Shown: one piece after another, positions 1 through 5,984 of the stretch
Layout of the letters: each line of letters begins with the position of its first letter
How positions within the stretch are numbered: the first letter of the stretch is position 1
Source: a bacterium
GTDB lineage: Bacteria > Bacteroidota > Ignavibacteria > Kapaibacteriales > UBA2268
DNA: 8,999 nucleotides
Direction: 5' to 3'
Assembly (NCBI GenBank): GCA_024710535.1
Contig: JANJUO010000549.1
Location: forward strand, 1-8,999
Position numbers and translations under genes: made by a program
The notes under the pieces: generated by a model
The model's input: only the letters and a program-made list of their open reading frames with translations
The model's database searches: none
Told to the model about the DNA's origin: nothing

Positions 1-305
1 CTTGTCCCTTCAAAACGTCCCTTGTCCCTTCAAAACGTCCCTTGTCCCTTCAAAACGTCCCTTGTCCCTTCAAAACGTCCCTTGTCCCTTCAAATCGTCC
101 CTTGTCCCTTCAAATCGTCCCTTGTCCCTTCGAATCGTCCCTTGTCCCTTTACAAAACGTCCCTCGTCCCTTTACAAATCGTCCCTCGTCCTTTTACAAA
201 TCGTCCCTCGTCCTTTTACAAATCGTCCCTTGTCCCTTTACAAACTGTCCCTTGTCCCTTTACAAATCGTCCCTCGTCCCTTTACAAATCGTCCCTTGTC
301 CCTTA
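1..305. repeat. Tandem repeat array with 20-bp and 22-bp unit blocks
   Basis: Fourteen complete head-to-tail units plus an 11-base partial one. Units 1-7 (1-140) are 20 bases, consensus cttgtcccttcaaaacgtcc; the first four are identical, the next two carry a single A-to-T change, and the seventh adds A-to-G. Units 8-14 (141-294) are 22 bases: the same unit with TA inserted after the tenth base, plus scattered C/T changes (ctcgtcc, ccttttac). The last copy stops at 305. Each junction creates two adjacent copies of gtccctt, so the unit has an internal 7-base duplication. There are no spacers, so this is not CRISPR. The plus strand is free of stops over much of the array, but neither unit length is a multiple of three, and the peptide that results is a reading artefact. 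The minus strand carries two GGG tracts in most units. The array touches base 1, so its full length is unknown. Function is unknown. Confidence 0.97.
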
Positions 306-313
306 GTGTTGCA

Positions 314-340
314 GAACATATTGAAATACAAAATATGTTC
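314..340. repeat. 9-bp perfect inverted repeat beside the array
   Basis: GAACATATT (314-322) is mirrored perfectly by AATATGTTC (332-340) around a 9-base loop. It lies between the end of the tandem array and the operon terminator. Neither strand has a T-run directly after it, so it does not look like an intrinsic terminator. It could be an operator-like site, an mRNA 3'-end stabilising hairpin, or chance in AT-rich DNA. The symmetry is seen directly; any role is a guess. Confidence 0.5.
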
Positions 341-358
341 ATATCTCTCATATAATAT

Positions 359-391
359 AAAAAAACCGCAGAGCAATTAAGCGCTACGGTT
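359..391 (-). terminator. Intrinsic terminator of the receptor/beta-helix operon
   Basis: On the minus strand, 23 bases after the stop codon at 414-416, AACCGTAG (391-384) pairs with CTGCGGTT (371-364). This gives an 8-bp stem with one G-T wobble and a 12-base loop in which two further GC pairs can form. A run of seven T (365-359) begins in the last two stem bases. The hairpin, T-run and position match a rho-independent terminator ending the operon before it enters the tandem array. The opposite strand lacks a matching T-run, so termination appears one-directional. Confidence 0.85.
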
Positions 392-413
392 ATTATTGTT
401 CGGGTTTGTTATT

Positions 414-2450
414 TTATCTGTTTACAATCACTTTTTTGGTTGCAATACCATTATTTGTGATAATTTGTAAGAAATATACGCCATTTGCAAGATCTTTTGT
501 TACTAAACCAAATGAATAGTAGCCCGCATTTTGATGAATACTTGAAACAAATTCTGAATTAATAGTACCAATTGCATCAACTAATCTGATTGTTATTTCA
601 CTGTCTTGAGTTAAGTTATATACAACTTCTGAGAAATCAGTAGATGGATTTGGAGAAATTCTGATTTCTGAAGTAACAATACCAGCATTTAGATTATCAT
701 TTACTGATGATGGTTCATAAAGAGCATTGATTGGATCATATTCTGCCCATGGCAAGTCCCAACGTTCAGCAATTACTGATGAAAATGCACCGCGATATGA
801 TACTTTTGTAAAGTAAGCATCATTTATTGGAACAGCGCCAGCCGCATCAAAAGAAGCATTTGTTAAAAAGTTTGCGTCTGTTTTTGGAACAGGATTGAAA
901 CTAATATCATCGTTATAAACGAATGGGTTTGTAAGTTTTGCATTATTTGGAGATTCAGCATTAATCATATTATTGAAACTTGCAGTTGTTAGCCAATCAG
1001 CAGCAATTGCAGGAGTAGTTCCGTCCAATCTCAAAGATTGTCCTTTCACTCCGTACCAGCTGTTATTTCTAATTGCAATTGAATCTCTGCTTGCGGCGCC
1101 TTGTGAGCCTGATGAAAGAATTTCGATTCCACGAGGCCATCCCAAGAATACTGTATTCAAAATTGAAGCTCTTGAATTTCTACGAATTTGAGCCGCGGCA
1201 CCAAATCTTGAGTTGAATTGATTTGCACCAGAGCCGGTTGTCCAGCTTGTATCTTGTAATGGACCAATTGCTGTAACGTTTGAAAATACAGGTTTTGAAA
1301 GTGGCAAATTGTATGTAGAGTTTGCATCATTATCCATTTCGAATGCTTGTGAAGTGGATACGTCTGCTCTATCTTTATAGCGTTGTACCAAGCCAAATTG
1401 TACTTTTCCACTCCAGCCATTATCACCATCAAAATCATCGTCTAATGTACCAACTGCAATTAAATATTTCGCATTAACAGTTCCGCCAAACCATTCATAA
1501 GCATCATCATTTGCATAACTTACCATAATATGGTCCAAAACTGTACGGCGACCAATTGCGCCCATTGTAAGAGAATTTAATTCCTGATTTGGATTTGCCG
1601 CAATACCAGCAAATTCAATACGAACATAACTTATAACACCACTTGAATCGTTATCGTCCGGAGCATCTTTGCCGCCAAACCATCCACGTACTCTATTTGC
1701 ATCTGCAATACCACCTTCGAGAGCGGCTTCGCCACCGGAGTGATTTGTTGATGCTTTTCCGCACATAAGAATACCACCCCAATCGCCACCACGTCTTTGA
1801 CCAACTGTTGCAGAAGAAGTCATAATAATTGGTTTGCTTGGTGTGCCTTTAGCATAGATTTTACCACCACGATTCACGCAAATTGCTGAGTTTTCGCCAA
1901 CCGTATCGCCAACAATAATTGTTCCGGGCTCAATAGCCAAAACACCGCCATCATCAACATAAAGATACCCATCAAGGCCGTAAATCTTTTTTGATGATAA
2001 TTCTACTCTTGAAGTAATTGCTGTGCGAAGTACTGAGTCGATCTTCACTGGAGCAGGTTGCTCGATTTCAAATGGAGCATCGTTCATATCCATAACACTT
2101 TCGTTTAATGTGCCGTCTGCATTTAGCAATACCATTCTAACATAGCCGGATGTAGTTTTTGCCGCAGGAACTCTAAATCCACCTGCAAATACGCCTCTAC
2201 GAGTGGCACTATCCAAAACTTTTTCCATTCCTTTAATGTCAGTCCAAGGACCTGATTGAGATGTAGCAAATTGGAATTTCCAAATTGCACGATATGTTCC
2301 AGTGGTGTCCCAACGGATATCTTCCGAAGAACCGGCACGGAATTTTTCGCCACCATTAGGACGAATCAGTTTAGTAGTTGTCGGATTCTGTGCATTAACA
2401 AATGTTATGAACAGAAAAAACGAAATTGTAATTAGAAGTAAATTCTTCAT
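414..2450 (-). CDS. Secreted right-handed beta-helix protein with type IX secretion sorting domain
   Basis: Predicted exported protein of 678 residues. A signal peptide covers residues 1-20 (hydrophobic core then VNA before QN). Residues about 27-130 look like an Ig/FN3-type beta-sandwich opening with RPNGGE and an IRW strand. Residues about 135-590 resemble the parallel beta-helix proteins common in Bacteroidota, with recognisable blocks GDWGG (222-226), NDDAYEWFGG (314-323), the Asp-rich LDDDFDGDNGWSGK (336-349) and FEMDND (370-375). Residues about 597-678 form a type A T9SS C-terminal sorting domain: SPNPS at 599-603, LANGVYFLQI, and a final KKVIVNR. T9SS would carry it across the outer membrane and usually attach it to the surface or release it. 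There is no lipobox cysteine. The start ATG has a modest AGG seven bases upstream. It lies 36 bases after the receptor gene and is very probably co-transcribed. The ligand or enzymatic activity cannot be named; the Asp-rich loops could bind calcium (inference). Confidence 0.9.
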   Translation of the reverse strand: MKNLLLITISFFLFITFVNAQNPTTTKLIRPNGGEKFRAGSSEDIRWDTTGTYRAIWKFQFATSQSGPWTDIKGMEKVLDSATRRGVFAGGFRVPAAKTTSGYVRMVLLNADGTLNESVMDMNDAPFEIEQPAPVKIDSVLRTAITSRVELSSKKIYGLDGYLYVDDGGVLAIEPGTIIVGDTVGENSAICVNRGGKIYAKGTPSKPIIMTSSATVGQRRGGDWGGILMCGKASTNHSGGEAALEGGIADANRVRGWFGGKDAPDDNDSSGVISYVRIEFAGIAANPNQELNSLTMGAIGRRTVLDHIMVSYANDDAYEWFGGTVNAKYLIAVGTLDDDFDGDNGWSGKVQFGLVQRYKDRADVSTSQAFEMDNDANSTYNLPLSKPVFSNVTAIGPLQDTSWTTGSGANQFNSRFGAAAQIRRNSRASILNTVFLGWPRGIEILSSGSQGAASRDSIAIRNNSWYGVKGQSLRLDGTTPAIAADWLTTASFNNMINAESPNNAKLTNPFVYNDDISFNPVPKTDANFLTNASFDAAGAVPINDAYFTKVSYRGAFSSVIAERWDLPWAEYDPINALYEPSSVNDNLNAGIVTSEIRISPNPSTDFSEVVYNLTQDSEITIRLVDAIGTINSEFVSSIHQNAGYYSFGLVTKDLANGVYFLQIITNNGIATKKVIVNR

Positions 2451-2486
2451 TTAAAAACCTGTAATTTATAAAAAATAATTGAATAT

Positions 2487-5375
2487 CTATTTAATAGTCA
2501 TTGACAAACCAAGCGAAATATTTGTTCCTCTTAGGTTATACGCTGTACGTTTGCCATCTTGTTCCCATAATAATGGTTGATTTAATAAATCTCTTACTGA
2601 CAATTTAATTTCAAATTGGTTACTGAATGGCTGAATAATTGATAAGTCAACCAAATCTCTTTCCAATTCATAGATATGTGGGTCTTCAACATTTGGATAT
2701 GCTCCAAGCTGTGCCACCTGAATAATTCTTTTGCCATAAGTATTGTATGCAATATTGAAACTTGTTCCCCATTCTGGAAGCATATAGAACAAACCTACGT
2801 TGAATGTATAAGGAGATTGTCCCCACATCTGACGAGTGTCGCTTGTTCCTTTGCCACCTTGAAGAACAGTAATTTCGGAATTAATAACTGCAATATTAAC
2901 ATTCACAGCCAAATTTTGCAAAGCACTTGTAATAAATCCAAGACTTTTTCTTAATTCTAATTCAAAGCCATAATTTTTTGCATCACTTTCTGAATTTGCA
3001 AAAGTACGAGTCAATTCAGATTGTTGAGGGTAAATTGTTTCTTCTATTGCATTTTCAAAATTTTTGTAGAAAACGCTCAATGACATTACTTCACCCGGAT
3101 TTGGGAAATATTCATAACGAATATCATAATTTTGAATCAATGAACGCTTTAGATTTGGATTACCCTGAACTAATGCTTGTTGCAAATAATCATAAAAGGA
3201 AAACGGTGCATATTCTCTCAAAGATGGTCTTGTAAGAGTTTGCGATGCAGATAAACGAAGATTTGCATTGTCTGTAGTTTTCACGATAAAATTAATAGAA
3301 GGCAAAATGTCTTGAGTTAAATTATCTACTTTCAATGGCTGTTGATTTTGGTCATAACTGTCCAAAACTTGAAGATTATCTTCATATCTTGCACCACCGA
3401 TAAATCTCATATCAACACCCATTAATTTAAATGGAGCATCAACCATAAAATATGCGGCGTATAAATCTTCTTGGGCACTATATGAATCTGTCAATTTTGA
3501 GTCTTCACCAATTGAAAATCCGCCATCATTTCTGAAATTTGCTTCATCAAAAATGCGTTGTGGATTTTGCCAATCGTGAAGAATTGTATCAATTGATTCA
3601 TCAAGATTATCTGGTTTCAAAATTGTAAATGAACGTGCACTGAAACTTCTGCTTCTGATTTCGGATAAAAATCCTGTTTTAACTTTTATAGTGCTTAATG
3701 GAATTGTAAGATTAAATCCACTAGTATAAGCTTCGTCATCTAAATAAGAGAAAAATCTACCAACTCTTGTTCCATCACCATTTTGTGTTTGAACGAATTC
3801 AGGAGAAAATGGGGTATTTGGCTCAAATTCCAAATCACCTAAATTTCTTGAGAATTTCACTCTGCGATAATCGGGCTCATCGCGGATAGATTTGGAATAT
3901 CCTGCTCTCCAATCCATCAAAATTGATTCATTTGGATTATTGAAAAATGAGGCATTTCCAAAAGAATGCTCGCCACCAATTTGGTTTGAGTACATTACTT
4001 TTTCAATATATTGTGTTGAGAAATTTTTCAAATCAAGGAATTGATAGCCAACATCTTGTCCTTCCAAAGTAACCATATCGTTATCAGCAGAACGGTTATA
4101 AACATTTTTGAAACTGAATGAATGATTGCCTGTTTTGTAAGCAATATTAAACAAGCCACCCCAATTTACTGATTGTGATGCTTGAGTTCCATTAAATTTA
4201 TAAAGTGTATCAAATGATGATAAATATGCATTTCTTTCAATATTATTCAAATTATGAGAAGTTCCGTAATTAAATGAACCTATCACACCAATTTGATCAT
4301 TATCTGCAAGATGATATTTATTTGTAAAAGTCAAGCCAATTCCGCCATTTCCCATCAATCCAACTGTAGAATTATTTCTTTCCCACAAATTAGAATTGAA
4401 TGATTTGCCGATATTTTCATATTGAGCCGCCGCACCTGTTGTATCATAAGGATTGTTTGCTCTACGTTTCAAATCGTTAAATGCAAGACGATCGCTTGGC
4501 ATTACCGAAGGCATTGCTCTTGTTCCGTCATCCATAGCAAGCCAATCACTGCTACTGCCCGGTGAAGTCATAAATGCATTATTTTGACCGGTATAATTTG
4601 AATTTGCATTCGAAGAAACAGATGCTTTCACTGCAAAACCATCCGGAAAATCAACGGTATTCAATTGCACCAAACCACCAGCAAAATTGCCAGGCATATC
4701 AGGAGTAAAAGATTTTGCAATATTTACATTTTGCAAAAATTCCGATGGAAACATATCAAACGAAAATGCTTTTTTGTCAGGTTCTGTTGATGCAAGCGAA
4801 GCACCATTCAAAGTAGTATTGCTATAACGTTCGGAAACGCCACGCACATAAACAAATTTGTTATCTACCAAAGTTACACCGGATACTCTTTTCAATGACT
4901 GACCGGCATCCGAATCAGGCAATTTACTCATTTCTTCCTGGCTTATACCATCGCTAACTTGAGCAGAATTTTTTCTTTGAGCAAGAATTGCGGCGGCATT
5001 ATCATTACTGCGAGTTGCTTCTACAACAACTTCTTCAGTTGTAGTTTTTTCTGCATTCAATACAATCGTACCCAAAGAAACAGATTTATCGCCTGCTACA
5101 GCAATATTCTGAACTTCTTTTGTAACGAAACCAATGTAAGTAATTTTTAAAGAATAAGTTCCAGCAGGAACATTTTTGATGCGGAATTCACCTTTAACAT
5201 CAGAGAATCCACCAAGTTTTGTGCCAACAACAAATACAGATGCTCTTCTCAATATATCGCCTGACTCTGCGTCAACGATTTTTCCGGTAATTACACCGCC
5301 CTGCGCCCATAACGCAATTGATGAGAAAAGAAAAAGCAAGATAATTGCTGCAAATTTTTCTAAAGACAATTTCAA
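2487..5375 (-). CDS. TonB-dependent outer-membrane receptor with carboxypeptidase-regulatory-like N-terminal domain
   Basis: Outer-membrane active-transport receptor, 962 residues from the TTG start chosen here. The signal peptide is residues 1-24, cleaved after LWA before QGG. Residues 28 to about 106 are a CarboxypepD_reg-like beta-sandwich (ITGKIVDAESG, GEFRIKNVPAGTYSLKITYIGF). Residues 114-122 (EEVVVEATR) resemble a TonB box. The plug follows to about 245, with YVRGVSERYSNTTLNG (176-191), PDKKAFSFDMFPSEFLQNV and KSFTPDMPGNFAGG. The remainder is a 22-strand-type beta-barrel with many aromatic strands, ending in LGLSMTIK as expected for an outer-membrane C-terminal strand. Family knowledge: such receptors import large or scarce ligands using TonB-ExbBD energy. 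It lacks obvious SusC signatures and has no SusD neighbour. It is the first gene of the operon, and the secreted beta-helix protein after it is its likely partner. The substrate is unknown. An in-frame ATG at 5423 would add 16 residues but has no ribosome binding site. Confidence 0.93.
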   Translation of the reverse strand: MKLSLEKFAAIILLFLFSSIALWAQGGVITGKIVDAESGDILRRASVFVVGTKLGGFSDVKGEFRIKNVPAGTYSLKITYIGFVTKEVQNIAVAGDKSVSLGTIVLNAEKTTTEEVVVEATRSNDNAAAILAQRKNSAQVSDGISQEEMSKLPDSDAGQSLKRVSGVTLVDNKFVYVRGVSERYSNTTLNGASLASTEPDKKAFSFDMFPSEFLQNVNIAKSFTPDMPGNFAGGLVQLNTVDFPDGFAVKASVSSNANSNYTGQNNAFMTSPGSSSDWLAMDDGTRAMPSVMPSDRLAFNDLKRRANNPYDTTGAAAQYENIGKSFNSNLWERNNSTVGLMGNGGIGLTFTNKYHLADNDQIGVIGSFNYGTSHNLNNIERNAYLSSFDTLYKFNGTQASQSVNWGGLFNIAYKTGNHSFSFKNVYNRSADNDMVTLEGQDVGYQFLDLKNFSTQYIEKVMYSNQIGGEHSFGNASFFNNPNESILMDWRAGYSKSIRDEPDYRRVKFSRNLGDLEFEPNTPFSPEFVQTQNGDGTRVGRFFSYLDDEAYTSGFNLTIPLSTIKVKTGFLSEIRSRSFSARSFTILKPDNLDESIDTILHDWQNPQRIFDEANFRNDGGFSIGEDSKLTDSYSAQEDLYAAYFMVDAPFKLMGVDMRFIGGARYEDNLQVLDSYDQNQQPLKVDNLTQDILPSINFIVKTTDNANLRLSASQTLTRPSLREYAPFSFYDYLQQALVQGNPNLKRSLIQNYDIRYEYFPNPGEVMSLSVFYKNFENAIEETIYPQQSELTRTFANSESDAKNYGFELELRKSLGFITSALQNLAVNVNIAVINSEITVLQGGKGTSDTRQMWGQSPYTFNVGLFYMLPEWGTSFNIAYNTYGKRIIQVAQLGAYPNVEDPHIYELERDLVDLSIIQPFSNQFEIKLSVRDLLNQPLLWEQDGKRTAYNLRGTNISLGLSMTIK

Positions 5376-5386
5376 ACCAAACCTCC
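5373..5386 (-). promoter_or_regulatory. Strong ribosome binding site with TTG start for the receptor gene
   Basis: On the minus strand GGAGG (5386-5382) lies six bases before TTG (5375-5373), which is in frame with the receptor. Starting here gives a conventional signal peptide beginning MKLSLEKF. The upstream in-frame ATG at 5423 has only AT-rich sequence before it and would place this GGAGG inside the coding region, adding a 16-residue N-terminal extension. The spacing and the resulting signal peptide favour TTG. Confidence 0.75.
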
Positions 5387-5500
5387 GAACAACAATATAA
5401 TAATTATAATTTTTTAAAATCATATTTTATAAAGTACAAAATTCGTCTTTTAGTATTAATCTATGATAAATCTAAAATTAAGATTTGAATTTGTTTAAGA

Positions 5501-5509
5501 TGTGGATAA
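5501..5509 (-). promoter_or_regulatory. Perfect DnaA-box-like 9-mer
   Basis: The minus strand reads TTATCCACA, identical to the strongest Escherichia coli DnaA-box consensus, and is flanked by nine consecutive T on the plus strand. It lies about 125 bases upstream of the receptor start. A single 9-mer in AT-rich DNA can arise by chance; DnaA also acts as a transcription factor in several bacteria. Binding has not been shown. Confidence 0.35.
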
Positions 5510-5590
5510 CTTTTTTTTTGATACAAGCAGAATGTAATGCAAATTCATATATAGAATAGATTTACAAAATTATTCCAGCAAAAATAAAAA

Positions 5591-5599
5591 TGTGGAAAA
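5591..5599 (-). promoter_or_regulatory. Near-consensus DnaA-box-like 9-mer
   Basis: The minus strand reads TTTTCCACA, one mismatch from TTATCCACA and the form used as the DnaA box in cyanobacteria. It has the same orientation as the box at 5501-5509 and starts exactly 90 bases from it. Two sites are too few to call an origin. The match is seen directly; the function is inferred. Confidence 0.25.
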
Positions 5600-5970
5600 A
5601 CTTGCTTTGTTAAGAGATTGTTAATATTGTTTGAAGAGGTTTTTTAAAGAAAATTGATTATGAAGAATCCAGCACAAAGAAATGCTTTCATCTCATACAA
5701 TTGAGCATAATAATGTATCTGATTTTGGTATTTGCAACCAAGGATGAGCTTGATTATATTATATTGATGTGAATGCAACTAAGCAGGGCATAACTGCCAG
5801 AGAAAATCGTCTGTTGTAACAATCGCCGAACAGTAATTTCATCCTAGCCCAGATTTCTAATTATTCATTTATGAAATTTTTATGGGAATTTGGATTAAGA
5901 AAACCAATCAAACAATTACAAATAAATAGTTTCGTTTATATAATTGATTTGAATTTTAATGCTTTGACTT

Positions 5971-5977
5971 AGAAAGG
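5971..5977 (+). promoter_or_regulatory. Ribosome binding site of the IgGFc-like gene
   Basis: AGAAAGG ends seven bases before the ATG at 5985, a good Shine-Dalgarno spacing. It supports this start, which gives a clean signal peptide directly after the initiator Met-Lys. Confidence 0.6.
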
Positions 5978-5984
5978 TTCTGCA

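Larger units (their letters stand above)
5376..5984. other. Divergent intergenic region of about 600 bases
   Basis: No convincing gene on either strand. It must hold the promoters of the receptor operon (leftward) and the IgGFc-like gene (rightward). A minus-strand TAATTTTG at 5572-5565 fits the Bacteroidota -7 consensus TAnnTTTG, but I find no matching -33 TTG at the usual distance, so it is only a weak candidate. I found no good rightward match. Two DnaA-box-like 9-mers occur at 5501-5509 and 5591-5599, and a run of nine T at 5511-5519. Around 5777-5855 the sequence is visibly less AT-rich than its surroundings and contains two short hairpins: GGCA/TGCC (5787-5798) and CTGTT/AACAG (5811-5833). 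Short translated pieces here are interrupted and match nothing I recognise. Confidence 0.7.

Noticed and set aside
1..305. CRISPR array
   Set aside because: Units are contiguous with no unique spacers, and no cas genes are present.
2..380. Three overlapping plus-strand reading frames rich in Pro, Ser and Leu across the array
   Set aside because: They arise because the repeat unit contains no plus-strand stop; 20- and 22-base units shift the frame at each copy, and there is no start signal.
414..5375. SusC/SusD polysaccharide uptake pair
   Set aside because: The second gene is a beta-helix T9SS cargo, not a SusD-like lipoprotein, and no glycoside hydrolase is present.
5375..5423. ATG at 5423 as the receptor start
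   Set aside because: No ribosome binding site, and it lengthens the signal peptide with an atypical Tyr/Asn-rich stretch; the TTG at 5375 fits better.
5640..5860. Possible degraded coding remnant in the intergenic region
   Set aside because: Pieces on both strands are short and broken by stops, and none resembles a family I know.
5376..5984. Chromosomal replication origin
   Set aside because: Only two DnaA-box-like sites and no replication genes nearby; kept only as a testable observation.
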